Assembly: GCA_050084515.1 (NCBI GenBank)
Contig: CM114273.1
Location: forward strand, 31,124,001 to 31,188,000
Length of the DNA stretch: 64,000 bases
Direction: 5' to 3'
Origin: Blasia pusilla
Lineage: Eukaryota > Marchantiophyta > Marchantiopsida > Blasiales
The notes under the pieces are model-generated. The model saw only the letters and a list, made by a program, of their open reading frames with translations, was not told the DNA's origin and did no database searches. A program made the translations under genes and the position numbers. This document shows positions 45,316 through 57,120 of the stretch, in pieces. Each line of letters starts with the position of its first letter. Within the stretch, counting starts at the first letter, position 1.

Positions 45316-46061
45316 CCTACTCCTCACGGCCTGAATTCCGCCACCCGCGCTCTTCGCAGCTTTCCTTCCGTAATCATTGGCTCAAAAGTGAAGGCAGGGA
45401 TTTTGGGCGAGGACGGCGGGAGGCATGGACGGGGACGGCGGGAGGAAGGACGGAGGGCGTAGGGGACGAAAAGAGACGTGCTACATGTCGAAACGGAGAG
45501 CGTGACGAGAGCTTCGTTTTGATCCGGACCTTGCTGCATGGCGTGAAGTATTTTTATTTTTATTCATCTTTTTAGAATTCGGTTCATATTAGGGTTCCAA
45601 ATGTGAATATTAGGGCTTAGCTTATTGTCATTTGGAGAAATTTCCCAAGGTAACGTCCTCTATTCACCCACCCTTCCCCTCCTTTCCCAAGTCCTTTCTT
45701 GTTTGTCGTATTTGTCGTATGTGCTTCTCATTTTGGTTTGATTCACGTTTGTATTTGTTACCCCTCCCGTACATACACTTTTCTTCTCATCTATTTTATC
45801 TCGAAGGGCCCATGATCTTTTCACACTCTTAGCAACTCTATGTATTCATGAGTTTATTTTTGGGAGGGGGTTGGGACTAGAAGTCCTAGGTGATGTCGGT
45901 AGGTGAGAGTTTATGTTAGAGGGAGCATTACCGTGGGACGGGAAGAGAGTGGTTTGCCGGGACCGCTCGTTCGAATGGGGATGATAGGACCAATTATTGA
46001 CGGGGATTGTCGCACGATTTTATTGGAGGGGGCCATGTCCTCTTCTTGGTGAGTTGCATCC

Positions 46062-47273
46062 ATGCCTCGACCCGCATCGGCTCCCCGTGTGGGGACCCAT
46101 GGGTCGTCTAGTCGGGATACTAAATGCCCATGTTGTCCCGAATTCTTCACTCGTTTAGGAATTCGGAACCACTTAGCGGCTAAACATCCCGACTTTGATA
46201 GATTTGGATGGGTGGTCCCTCCCGCCGACCATGGATGCTCTCCGGTGCTTCCCGCATCATCGCCCCTCCCGAGGCATGGGAGTGGTTGAGGTCCCACCAG
46301 CAAAGATTATAGGTCTCTTGAGACCCGTTTTCCCTGCCGAGGTTGTTTCATAGGATCCCCATGCTATTCGGGACGACCTCCGCCACGCATTCCTCCTTCC
46401 CTCGCTAGGATCGCCCTTGATCCTATGGATGAGCTCTCTTGGTACCTACTACTTCTCCTTCCACGATGGTGTCTTCGTTACACTCGGGAGGAAGGCCGGT
46501 CATAGAGAGGTTATAGCACGTCTGAGACGCTTTCGAGGAGGTGATTGGGAGTCTCTGCAGAGTGAGTTTGTGGCATTCGCCAAAGGTAGTAGTTCACCTG
46601 GTTTCCCAGCGGACGATCCTGGAGCAGCCAGGTTGCGGCGATGTAGGACATCAAGGCGAGCTGTGAGTACTCGCGAGCCGCACGTGCTCTTCGCCCGATG
46701 GACATGGCTCCTTCTTTGTTACCATCAATGCCCCGAGGCTACATCCGCCGCAAAGCGGTTGACATTCCAGCTTTTGCACGTGACTTCCACCCTGACACGG
46801 CTATATGCCTTGACCCGTCTCTCTTTGCACGGGCACTCGGACGTTCTCCGAGGATTGCGGCCGGAGGTTTGTCTCGTATGATGTACGAACACCTTCGTGA
46901 TTGCTTTCCTTCCGAGGACACCGCTAGCGGCTTCTCCGAGTTGCTTCAGGTTGCCTCTCACCTAGCTCAGGGGAGAGTGCCACAGCGATGGCCCAAGTAT
47001 TAGGGACGGGGCGACTTTTGGCGTTGTCAAAGGAGGGTGGTGGTATCCGTCCGATTGCCATAGGTGAGGTGCTCTTGCGGTTGGTGAGTCGTACTCTCGC
47101 TTTGCAATTCCGTGAGGCTTTCCAGTCACATCTGAGTCCGCATCAGTTTGGAGTTGCAACGCCAGCCGGATGTGAGACGGTTGCCTTAGGTTTGAGGGCT
47201 TATCTAGATGTACATCCAGAGTGGGTGGTTCTCCAAGTGGACGTGGAGAACGCCTTCAACTCAGTATTGAGGG
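46062..47273 (+). pseudogene. Non-LTR retrotransposon N-terminal half (copy A)
   Basis: Starts MPRPASAPRVGTHGSSSRDT. A C2H2-type finger, CPCCPEFFTRLGIRNHLAAKH, likely binds nucleic acid or the target site. Then come GHREVIARLRRFRGGDWESL, VDIPAFARDFHPDT, LGRSPRIAAGGLS and the first RT blocks LLALSKEGGGIRPIAIGEVL, SPHQFGVATPAG and motif A VVLQVDVENAFNSV. Frames change several times. It breaks off at an inversion junction near 47,274 right after motif A. At 46,560 the codon is CAG where copy B has a TAG stop. Confidence 0.75.
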
Positions 47274-48066
47274 CGCCACTAACTCGGTCGAGAGAAGACC
47301 TACTCCACCAAAAGAAATCGGCCAAGAGGCCTGTCTACGAGCTAACTCCCCCATGGGGCACTCTAAGGAGCCGGGTCCTAGAAGATCCCCAAACACCTGC
47401 ATGAGCTTCCTATCAAAGGATCTATATAGGGAAGAAAGGTGACTAGATGTCCAGACAGTTCTAGTGAGGTAACCAGGTCTACGAGCAAAACAAGAAGAGA
47501 GAATGCCGAAGGCGACTTGAGGGTCACCAATCCTCGTAAGATCATCAACGTGGAGAAGATCCTCGGTAAGAGCCGCTGCCACTAAAGTCGATACAAAGTC
47601 CGGCTCCCGGCGGTACTCCCAAGACTCGAAGCCCTCCAACAGGTCGCAAGAAGCCGTCGGGTAAATGTAGATCATCACGTAGGCCTGATGGAGACCAAGC
47701 CTTGCACTTCCCCACCTTCACCACCAGGCCGACACGTGCCAACTATGCTGAAAAGTGCTCGAATGCAGGGACAACCAGATCTCCATGACCAACAATATGA
47801 GTATCATCTCGCCAAATGAAGGGAACATGCAACCCGGGAAAGCCTCCACCGTGAGAAAGAACCGCTCGGTAATGAGCCACAAACAAACAACGCGCCACCC
47901 AGAGGGTCACCCCTGACGAGTCCTGGTGAGACTCCAAGACCGTGACCTCCTCCTCGAATCGACCATGGTGGAAATAGAGGGCCGAAGGGGCCCCATAGAA
48001 AGCCTGCACAAAGGGAATGAGGCTCGCCATGGGGCCACCCGCGTCCCTCAACTCTGTGAATATTTT
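47274..48066 (-). pseudogene. Inverted central RT segment of copy A
   Basis: On the minus strand this segment encodes what should follow motif A: FTELRDAGGPMASLIPFVQA, SALYFHHGRFEEEVTVLES, a decayed motif C with DDTHIVG, KVGKCKAWSPSGL and LHVDDLTRIGDPQVAFGILS, ending GGVGLLSTEL. Copy B carries the same sequence uninverted (53,120-52,310). The junctions are near 47,274 and 48,066. Confidence 0.8.
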
Positions 48067-48830
48067 AGGGAGTTGGGCCACAGTGGCACCCCTCCTTTGC
48101 TCCCGATTTTTGGTTAGAGATAGACCGCTCCTTCTACACTACGTCTCCTGTGTCGAGGATGGCTCTTTCCCACTTGATCTTCACTCACGGCTTGTAGAGA
48201 TTCCTTGAGTTGAGGCCCGAGCTGTTCTCCCCACTTTCTCCTCCTTAGTTACCTCCGGGCCTGGGCTCCAATCTTCCTTGATGGAAGCCCACTTTGAGGC
48301 AGTTTTTAGAGGCACTATGTCCGACGGGAATATCCCCATGGAGGTTAGGGCCCCGATTCGCTCTTGCTCGGAAAGGGGGGGCTCATGGATAGGGCGCGCC
48401 CCTTCTCCAAAGCTTTCCGATCGCACCACTTACCTATACCACAGCGATGCGGTTCCGCTTGGGCCTCCCCAACCATCGGTGGTTGGTTCGACACACCGCG
48501 AGTGTCGCCGAACTGGATCCACTTGGTGTGCATTTGGCACGCTGTCGATTGGGGTGAGAGGATAGCCACTCACGATGCGGTCGGGATATCATGTTCGTAT
48601 TGCTCGGGAGAGTGGCTTCCATGTGCAGAGAGAGAGGCACTACTCCATGCGGGATTCCCTCATTCGTGCCGATCTCTACATGACACGTGAGGCGAGGTGG
48701 TTGTGGCGGACGTGGTAGTCACAGATCCACGCGGGAGGCAAGTCTGAGCCCAAGTGGTGGCCCAAGGGCGAATGCTACAAGGAGTGGCGGCGGCGGGCGA
48801 AGAAGAAGACACATATCTCTGATTGACTGA
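48067..48830 (+). pseudogene. C-terminal endonuclease region of copy A
   Basis: Back on the plus strand, frames contain FEAVFRGTMSDGNIPMEVRA and the CCHC and endonuclease region homologous to 52,081-51,497 of copy B, badly frameshifted. The 3' untranslated region follows (TTTTGTACTTCCGATGGG, CACTCGTTTTTATCGAAGTG). Confidence 0.65.
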
Positions 48831-49432
48831 CACGAGGACACATCTTCATCCCCCCGGCCATAGAGATGTATGGGGCTATGGGGGAGAGGTTCGACTCGTT
48901 CTTACGGATGCGCCCATCATCTCCACTCGAGAAATGGGTTGTCCTTAGCTCTGCGATTCAGTATTGACAGGCGGCGGGTCTCCATAGCGTTGCTGGCGTG
49001 CCCAGGCTAATGGGATTTTGCGGCGGGCTCAGTGTGGGAGACGCCGCGCTAGAGAGGCCCACTTAGTAGTAGTCATAGCTCTCTTGTTGTTCTTTGATAT
49101 TGTCTCTGCTGTTGGTGAGTTTCGTCGTTAGGGGGAATGCCCCTTCTTCCTTTTCTGGTCTGTTGTGGCCTTCAGGTTTTGACTCTTTGAGTCCCCCTCT
49201 TTTGTACTTCCGATGGGTTTTCCATCACTCGTTTTTATCGAAGTGCATCTTCGCCTTTAAATATGTACGACCTATAGCTCTCCTCTTTTGAAATTTGTTT
49301 TTATAATAAAATGGATCTCTCTTTAGAAAGAAATAAAAGAAAACCCCCCACTTTATTTGATGACACCTTTCCAAAGGGAGCGTGTTCACCTACCGATAGC
49401 AAGGAGATAAAATAAGCCAAGGTGTCAAAGCA

Positions 49433-49513
49433 AAAAAACTTCCTCGGGTGGAAGTTTTTTCGCTTAAACACTTTTCGTTTTTTTACTCACTAACATGTGA
49501 AGTTAGTGAGTAA
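49433..49513. repeat. Two adjacent perfect hairpins
   Basis: AAAAAACTTCC-TCGGGT-GGAAGTTTTTT (49,433-49,460, 11-bp stem) is followed by TTACTCACTAAC-ATGTGAA-GTTAGTGAGTAA (49,483-49,513, 12-bp stem). They lie 100-180 bp after the end of copy A and belong to no gene I can identify. Confidence 0.8.
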
Positions 49514-51099
49514 TGAAGAGAGAAAGAAGAGATTCCGAAGAACCTGTAGAGCACATACATAAAACGAGCAGGAAACCTAAAGGTGTGGACATTGTGGAGG
49601 GACCATGGAATCAAGAGCACATGCATGCAAAAGCAAGGACCCTCCAAAACTTCTAAAATTAAGTTTCAAAAAGAAAAATCTTTGGAGCATTGGTGAGAAA
49701 AGACTAGCTTCTAAACCCTTTAAATAATCCCTATTTAAATTATCCTGCGGAGCTCCGACTGAGTAGCGGTCCCGTCACAAAATTCTATGGCAATTCGCCA
49801 TCTTGCATGCTCATGGCGTTTGCATTCTTGGGACTTCGACAAAATTTTCAAGTAATTCTCTTTTTGGGGACTTGCTAAAGTCACTTCGTTTTTTTCCCAG
49901 AAATCCCCGTGTTCATCCCGTACGGGTTTTACATGGTCAGTTTCTATTCGGGACCAAAGAAGTGTGTCTTGTTTCTGGTTTTAAAATTTCAAACGAATGC
50001 ATCACGTAACCCAAGCGGCAAAACTCTTGCCCATCTACGTTATATAATCGGAGAGTGCCCCAATAGAAGATGCTTCGTCCGTCTCCCGATGAAAATTGCT
50101 TTTTAATAGCTACTTCCCGATGCTCGCCTTCTCCGTCTCGATTTGAAAATGTGTCCACCTACTTAAGAATTAATTATTTGCCACTAGAAGAGGACGGATA
50201 GGGTTAGAATGTCCAGCTAGTTTCATAATTTCATTTAGGGACAGCCCACTTTAGAGACCAAAGTTTTGCAAAACAATTTCCTTCTTGACGGTTTCAGAAT
50301 ATTAACAACAGCCTTTGCAAAAGGTTTCGGCAAACTTTGCATACCTTCTGAAAAGATGTCGGTTCTGGCAGATCGTTGCAGACCCTCTCAAGCTGTGCCA
50401 CGCAGTGTAGCGTGGCGGCCACACCGCTACTCTTCGAATGAATGACTGAATGCATGCATGCCCATTGTCACCGGTCACCGAATGCTCCCTCCAACAATAA
50501 AATTATCAAGCGACCGCCGCACGATACGGAGAGGAGAGAAGAAGAAGAAGAAGAAGACAGTAAGCGAGACGTCCCCCACCTGATTCCGATCAGTTCCGAG
50601 TCTCCGACCCGACCCATCTCCCGGAGTCACGGGCCTTCGTCCCTGTCCCCGGTCCGTGGCAGGATGACTGGCAGCGTGGCAGAGTGGCACACGATCTCCA
50701 ACAGTGCTGGCTAGCTAGGGTACAAACTTTTGTGGTGGTTTCAGGGACCCACCCGTCCACGCGCTCGCATGAGGTTGGACGGACGTGGAGTCTTGGACCC
50801 ATCCCCATGTCTATCTACTTATGGTAAAAGACCATAAGTAGAATTTAAACCTATCCACGATTCCAAATAAATCCGAGCCACCTCCCTTGTTGACTTGTGA
50901 CGACTTCCTTATTAGGGATATTTCAACCCTTTCCGACGGCTAACGACTGTATTCATTAGCGGTATTTCCTGTAACCTACTCTCTTGTAACTACATTTTCC
51001 GTCTTTCGGATGGAAATGAATGACAGCAACGAAAATATTCATAATGAGTGTTGTCCCTCTTAACGTAGGATACAAATCAACCCTAAACTGGGAGTGGAG
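49514..51099. other. Spacer between retrotransposon copies A and B
   Basis: No gene supported. It contains a short GAA run (about 50,535-50,558) and a perfect 12-bp hairpin at 50,814-50,842. Confidence 0.4.
50814..50842. repeat. Perfect 12-bp hairpin
   Basis: TCTACTTATGGT-AAAAG-ACCATAAGTAGA. Confidence 0.85.
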
Positions 51100-51221
51100 T
51101 AACTCATTAACACAATGAGGGAAAAGTGTAATAATAAGTAGAAAATAAGATGGGAAACCCATCAGGATACAAATGAAGGGGCCAAAACCAGCCCCGAGGA
51201 GAAAGAAGAGGACCTTCCCTC

Positions 51222-52081
51222 TTAACGACCAAAATCACCAATAGCAGAGACAATATCAACAACACCTAGAGAACTATGATTATTACTAAGAGGGCCTCTA
51301 GCATTGGCGTCTCCAACCGCCTGAGCCCGCCTCAAAAGCCCATTTGCCTGGGCATGTTGCAAAGCTATGGAGACCCGTTGCCTAGAATAAAGTATCGCAG
51401 TGGCTAAGGAAAACTCATTTCTCGACTGGAGATGATGGGCGCAATCCGTAAGGAACGAGTCAAACCTCTCTCCCATAGCCCCCTACATCTCAATGGCTAG
51501 AGGGATAAATCGATGTCCGTCATGAAGTCGACTATAAATGTGGGTCTTCTTGACCGCCGCCGCTCCTTGTAGCAATCTCCCTTGTGCCACCACTTGGGCT
51601 GGCACCGCCTCCGCGTAGGATCCATCACTACAACATCCGCTACCACCACCTTAGACTCCCTTGTCATGTAGAGATCAACACGGATAAGGGAATCCCACAT
51701 TGAGTAGTGCCTCTCTCTCTGTACATGGAATCCACTCTCCCGAGCAATAGAGAACATAATATCCCGCACTGCATCGTGAGTGGCTATCCTCTCATCCCCA
51801 ACTGGACATCGTGCCAAATGCACACCAAGTGGATCCAGACTCCGGCGACACTTGCAATGTGTCGAACCAACCACCGATGGTTGGGGCAGGCCCAGTCGGA
51901 ACCGCATCGGCATAGTGTAGGTAAGTGGTACGATACGAAAAGCCGGGATGAGGGAACGAGCCCCCACCCATGAGCCTGCCCTCTTTCCGGAGCAAGAGCG
52001 AATACGGGCCCGAACCTCCATGGGAATATTCCCATCTAACATAGTAGCTCTAAACAATGCATCAAAGTGGGCTTCCATCAA
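51222..52081 (-). pseudogene. CCHC and restriction-like endonuclease of copy B
   Basis: The frame 52,081-51,497 (194 codons) carries DALFRATMLDGNIPMEVRA, a CCHC cluster (Cys76, Cys78, His88, Cys92 in HCKCRRSLDPLGVHLARC), then ERIATHDAVRDIMFSIARES and the endonuclease core RVDLYMT (residues 134-140) with VVVADVVVMDP (145-155), matching the RPD/D arrangement of R2-type enzymes. It stops after TDIDLSL. A second frame, 51,476-51,222 (MGERFDSFLTDCAHHLQSRN), is the C-terminal tail. The domain would nick target DNA to prime reverse transcription. Confidence 0.72.
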
Positions 52082-52297
52082 AGAAGATTGGAGCCCAGAC
52101 TGTCCGGAGGTAACTAGGGAAGAGAAAGCGGGAAGAACTGCTTTAGCCTCAACAAGAAGGGAGTCTCTACAAGTTTTGAGTGAAGACTAAAGTGGGAAAA
52201 GACCATCCTCAACCTGGGAAACGTATTGTAAAAGTAGCGGTCTATCCCTAGCCAAAAATCGGGAGCAAAGGAGGGATGCTACAGTGGCCCAACTCCC

Positions 52298-53835
52298 TCA
52301 AAAAGGTGAAGATGCCACTAACTCAGTCGCTATGAGACCTACTCCACCAAAGGCAATCGGCCAAGAAGCCTTTCTACGAGCTAACTCCCCCGCGGGGCAT
52401 TCTAATGAGCCGGGTCCTAGAAGATCCCCAAATGCCTGCATGATCTTTCTATCAAAGGATCTATACAAGGAAGAAATATGGCTAGACGCCCACACGGTTC
52501 TACACAGATAACCAAGTCTACGAGAAAAACATGACGAGAGGATTCCATAAGCTACTTGAGGGTCACCAATCCTCATGAGATCTTCGACGTGGAGAAGATC
52601 CTCGGTAAGAGCCGCCGCCATAAAACTGGATACAAAGTCATGGCTCCCGAGTGGGACTCCCAAGACGCGAAGCCCTCCAACAGGTGTTAAAAAACCGTCG
52701 GGTAAATGAATATCCGCTGACAAGCCTAATGAAGACCAAGCCTTGCACTTTCCCACCTTCACCGTGAGGCTTACAAGTGCCAACTGTGCTGAAAAGTGTT
52801 GAAATGCAGGAAGGACCAGGTCTCCAAGTCTCCAGGGCCAACAATGTGAGTATCATCTGCCAACGAAGGGAAAATGCAACCCGGGAAAGCCTCCATCATT
52901 GAAAGAACCGCTCGATAATGAGCCAAAGCAAACAATGCACCACCCAAGGGATCACCTTGACGCATCCCGGTAGCAGACTCCAAGACCGTGACCTCCTCCT
53001 CGAACCTACCGTGGTGAAAATAGAGGGCCGAGGGGCCCCCATAAAAAGCTTGCACGAAGGGAATCAGACTCGCTATAGGACCCCATGCATCCCTCAACTC
53101 CGTAAAGATAGCTGCCCGAGACACTGAGTTAAAGGGGTTCTCCACATCAACTTGGAGAACCACCCACTTAGGATGTATATCTAAACAAGCCCTCAAAACT
53201 AAGGCTACCGCCTCACAATCGGCTGGCGAGGCAACTCCGAACTGGTGAGGACTCAAATGTGACTCGAAAGCCTCACAGAATTGCAAAGCGATAGTGCAAC
53301 TCACCAACCGCAAGAGCACCTCCCCTATGGCGATCGTACGGATCCCTACACCCTCCTTCGACAATGCCAAAAGTTGCCCCACTCCTAATACCTGGGCTAC
53401 TGCTGTTGGCACTCTCCCCTGAGCTAGGTGAGAGGCGACCTGAAGCAACTCGGAAAAGCTGCTAGCAGAGTCCTCGGGGGGAAAGCAATCACGAAGGTGT
53501 TCATACATCATACTGGACAACCCTCCAGCTGCTATCCTAGGGGAACGCCCAAGTGCCCGTGAAAAGAGGGACGGATCTAGGCATAAGGTCGTGTCAGGAT
53601 GGAAGTCACGTACAAATGTTGGGATGTCAACCACAGGACGAGGATGTAGTCTCCGGAGGGAGTTGATGGTAACAACCGAAGGAGGAGCCATATCCATAGG
53701 GCGGAGCGCACGAGCCGCTTGCGAGTACTCCCCGGCTCGCCCAAGTGTCCTACATCGTTGCAATCTGGCTGCTACAAGATCGTCCATTGGGAAACCAAGT
53801 GAAGTGCTACCTCTGGCATATGCCACAAACTCGCT
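52298..53835 (-). pseudogene. Reverse transcriptase of copy B, nearly intact
   Basis: After the TAG the frame reads SEFVAYARGSTSLGFPMDDL and continues to about 52,771. The RT motifs are LLALSKEGVGIRTIAIGEVL, SPHQFGVASPADC, motif A VVLQVDVENPFNSVS, FVQAFYGGPSALYFHHGRFE, motif B TGMRQGDPLGGALFALAHYR and motif C FPSLADDTHIVGPG with both catalytic Asp residues. A frameshift near 52,780 leads to KVGKCKAWSSLGL, VGGLRVLGVPLGSHDFVSSF and LHVEDLMRIGDPQVAYGILS, ending GGVGLIATEL. It would copy element RNA onto nicked target DNA. Confidence 0.85.
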
Positions 53836-54354
53836 CTACAGAGACTCCCAATCGCCTCCTCGGAAGCGCCGCAATCGGGCCACAACCTCTCTATGGCCAG
53901 CCTTCCCTCCTTGGGTATAGCGAAGACACCAGCATGGAAGGAGAAGTAGTCGATACCACGAGAGCTCCATAGGATCAAGCGCGATCCTAGATAGGGGAAG
54001 GAGGAAAGTCTGGCAAAGCTCATCCCGAATGGCATGGGGGATCCTATGAAACAACCTTGGGCAAGGAAAACAGGTCTCAAAGAGACCTACGATGCTACCA
54101 AGGTGGGACCTCAACCACTCCCATGCCTCAGGAGGGGGCGATGATGCATGAAGCACCAGTGAGCATCCATGCTCGACTAGAGGAACCACCCGTCCAAATC
54201 TATCAAACTCGGGATGTTTAGCCGCTAAGTGGTTCCAAATTCCTGAACGAGTGAAGAATTCGGGACAACAAGGGCATTTCGTGTCCCGACTAGACGACCC
54301 ATGGGCCCCTACGCGAGGGGCCAATGCGGGTCGAGACATGACCCCCTCCATCAA
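53836..54354 (-). pseudogene. N-terminal zinc-finger segment of copy B
   Basis: The start at 54,354 (or the Met at 54,339) gives MEGVMSRPALAPRVGAHGSS, then the finger CPCCPEFFTRSGIWNHLAAKH and a region ending RRFRGGDWESL followed by TAG (53,838-53,836). Copy A has CAG at this codon, so a single C-to-T change split the ORF. Beyond the stop the frame runs on into the RT. C2H2 fingers of this kind at the N-terminus are typical of retrotransposons with restriction-like endonucleases. Confidence 0.78.
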
Positions 54355-54950
54355 ACTCGAGAGATGATCCCCACCAGAATCTCAACCACAACACCCATTC
54401 GAACTAGCACTAATAGTAATTGACTCTCTTCCCGTCCATGGAAATGCTCTCCCTAGTATGAACTCTCATCTACCATCCTCACCTAGGACTTATGGCCTAA
54501 CCCCTTCCCAAAAAAAATGTAGAGGTAGTATGGAGGTACTAATGATATGGAAAGAGAATAGACAAGAAAAAATAGATGGGAATAGAGTGGGATAAGGGAG
54601 AAAAACATGGGTCAAACGTGAGCGAGAAACATGCGTGGCTACAAGATAAGGACATAGAGGAAAAGGGGTGGTGTGGAGGAACAACATGAGTTGTCTTGGA
54701 AAAATTCATGACATGACAACAAAACGAGACAACAAAGAGGACCCTAATACCTACATGAGAAACCCTAAAAAATAAAGAATCTAAGAAACAAAATAAAATG
54801 AAAAATACTTCACTATAAGATTGACGCTATGGATCAAAACGTAGATGAGATCGATATCTCCGTTTCGGTATAACACACGACCCCCCTCCATCCTCCATCA
54901 CTCCATCGAAAATCCATCCCTGCTTCTTCACCATCCTCCGCCGGCTCGGT

Positions 54951-56159
54951 AGAGCTCAACCCGCACATGTTTCAGTTCTCGGCCAAGGATGAGCAACAAG
55001 AGGCTCCTACCGTATTGTAGGGTAGGGGTATAGGTCCCACTACACGTTAAAATTCTTACTTTAATATAATCAAATATTAAAAAAAATATTTTATGAAACA
55101 TGATTCTCTTGGCAGACATTTATAATTTTACAAAGGAATGGAGTTAAGCTAACTAGTTAGGGCAAGTAAGGCATCGTGCATGCACGTAATTATGTATATA
55201 TAATATATGTGTCTGGTTTCCTAAAAATAAAAATAAAAATAATTTTATACCACACAAAGAAATTTCACATGGCATAAATTAAGTTCGAAAAGATACGTGT
55301 TGGATTTTCAAGTTGTAGTTATTCCAAAAACCCTCCTCAAACAATAGTATAGATATGTTTGCCATGTGTTGGGATTCTCTTGTGGGAGGATTGTAGCAAA
55401 TTATGGACATCCTTAGATGAGGTAGGCTTCTTTCGTTTCTATTTGGTTTATTTTTGCTATTTCTTTTCAAACTTTTCTATTTTTTGACATATCTTCCTTT
55501 CCTCAAGTGTGAGCCTTTCCTTCTCATTATGTCTTTATATCATGGGATGAATGGTGGTGGTTGATTTTTTCCTTAGTGTACCTCTTTCCCACTTTCTTAC
55601 TTCACCAAGAGGGGATTTTGTGAGTTTCATCTAGATTATTATTAGAGAGTGCGTATATAAGAGGTGTCACGTGTCCTGACGACACGTGTCTTTCTGGACC
55701 AATGCCGGCTTCATATTCTTCCATCATTCTTCCTTCGAGGTGTTAATTCAAGTTCCAATATTTCACCCGTGCGGAGCACGTGCACAATCTAGTGTATCAT
55801 GCTGAATTGTTGCAAATAATACATTTATCAAGAGTCATGGTGCTCTACTTCTTACTTGTGGTTTCATCAAGTGAAGGTTGCATATGTTCAAAATATTCGC
55901 ATATTTCTCTTATATTCATGCACATTCAAACTTTAAGCGTGACACATATGTAAGCTCATACAAACAGAGAATATTTGCAAAATGGGGCAGTAAAATTTAG
56001 AGTTCCATTGTTGCACCTCTTACATCCGAAGTAAATAAGCTTTGCCCTTGTTTGCAAACGGCTGTAAGTTTTACTAACCTCGGACCTTAAGCTAAATCCA
56101 GAATGTTACGTGTGATTTCGAAACTCGAATTCAAAATACCACTCCCAACATTGGGTTGG
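54951..56159. other. AT-rich stretch, no gene seen
   Basis: No supported coding region, RNA gene or repeat. It contains AT-rich runs around 55,070-55,250. Confidence 0.4.
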
Positions 56160-57120
56160 ATGTCATGCAGTTCCTCTTGGTTGAGGCCAGAGCTATTCTC
56201 CCCACTTTCTCCTCCTCAATTACCTTCGGTCAATCTGGGCTTTGATGGAAGCCCACTTTGAGGCAATTTTTAGAGTCACAATATCAGACGGGGATATTTC
56301 CATGGAGGTTCGGGTCCACGTTCTCTCTTGCTCCGGAAAGGGGCAGACTTATGGGTGGGGGCTCACCCCCTCATCTCGACTTTCCATATCGCACCACTTA
56401 TCCATACCATAGTGATAAGGTTCCGACTAGGCCTCCTCCAACCACCGGTGGGTGGTTCAACACACCATGAGTGTTGCCAGAGCCTGGATCCACTTCGTGT
56501 GCATTTTGCATGATGCCCACTTGGGAATGAGAGGAATGTTACTCATGATGTTGTGTAGGATATTGCGTTCAATATTGCTTGCAAGAGTGGCTTCCATGTG
56601 CAAAGATAGAGGCATTACTCCATGCTGGATTTTCCCTTATCCGTGTTGATCTTTATTTGACACGAGAGGCTGAGGTGGTGGTGGCGAATGTTGTAGTGAC
56701 AGATCTTATGTGGGAGGTTGTGTGAGCCCAAGTGGTGGCACAAGGGAGATTGCTACAAGGAGCGGCGTCCGCGAAGAAGACCCATCTCTATAGTCAACCT
56801 CATGATGGACATCGATTCGTCCCCCTAGCCGTAGAGATGTATGGGGGAGAAGTTTAACTCGTTCCTTATGGATTGTGTTCAACATCTCCAATCAAGAAAT
56901 GGGTTGTCCTTAATTAGTGCGATTATTTATTATAGACAATGGATCTCCATAACTTTATGGCGTGCGGCATACTCAAATTATGAGAGATGCCGACACTAAA
57001 ACTCCACTTAGTGGTAATCATATCATATTGTCTCTCCTCTTGATGCCCTCTTTTATTTAGGGGGATGGGTGTGACCTCAACTTACTCGGCTCTTTTTAAT
57101 TCCCATATGGTTTTCCATAT
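56160..57120 (+). mobile_element. Non-LTR retrotransposon copy C, 5'-truncated
   Basis: Begins inside the C-terminal coding part (TTGAGGCCAGAGCTATTCTC) and continues through decayed CCHC and endonuclease sequence into the 3' untranslated region (GTCTCTCCTCTTGATGCCCTC). All frames are broken. It is more diverged than A and B. 5' truncation is typical of non-LTR insertion. Confidence 0.75.

Larger units (their letters stand above)
45350..49340 (+). mobile_element. Non-LTR retrotransposon with restriction-like endonuclease, copy A, internally inverted
   Basis: The 5' untranslated region (from about 45,350) aligns with the reverse complement of about 54,930-54,360 in copy B. The coding order should be zinc finger, RT, CCHC-endonuclease. 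In this copy the flanks are on the plus strand, but the central RT segment, about 47,274-48,066, is on the minus strand. The 3' untranslated region (49,040-49,330) matches copy D. It ends in an A-rich tract near 49,330. Confidence 0.8.
51100..54950 (-). mobile_element. Non-LTR retrotransposon with restriction-like endonuclease, copy B (most complete)
   Basis: A minus-strand element with 5' untranslated region (54,950-54,360), N-terminal zinc finger, RT and C-terminal endonuclease in the expected order. Only a few stops and shifts interrupt it. The 3' limit (about 51,100) is estimated from similarity of the TTGTATCCTGATGGGTTTCCC region to TTGTACTTCCGATGGGTTTTCC in copy A. Confidence 0.83.

Noticed and set aside
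45186-45575. 129-codon plus-strand frame with a Ser-rich tract
   Set aside because: The tract is the (CTC)n repeat, and the rest belongs to the 5' untranslated region of retrotransposon copy A.
50660-50700. tRNA-like GGCAGCGTGGCAGAGTGGCA
   Set aside because: It resembles the D-arm region of a tRNA, but no anticodon arm, TTCGANTC box or acceptor pairing follows.
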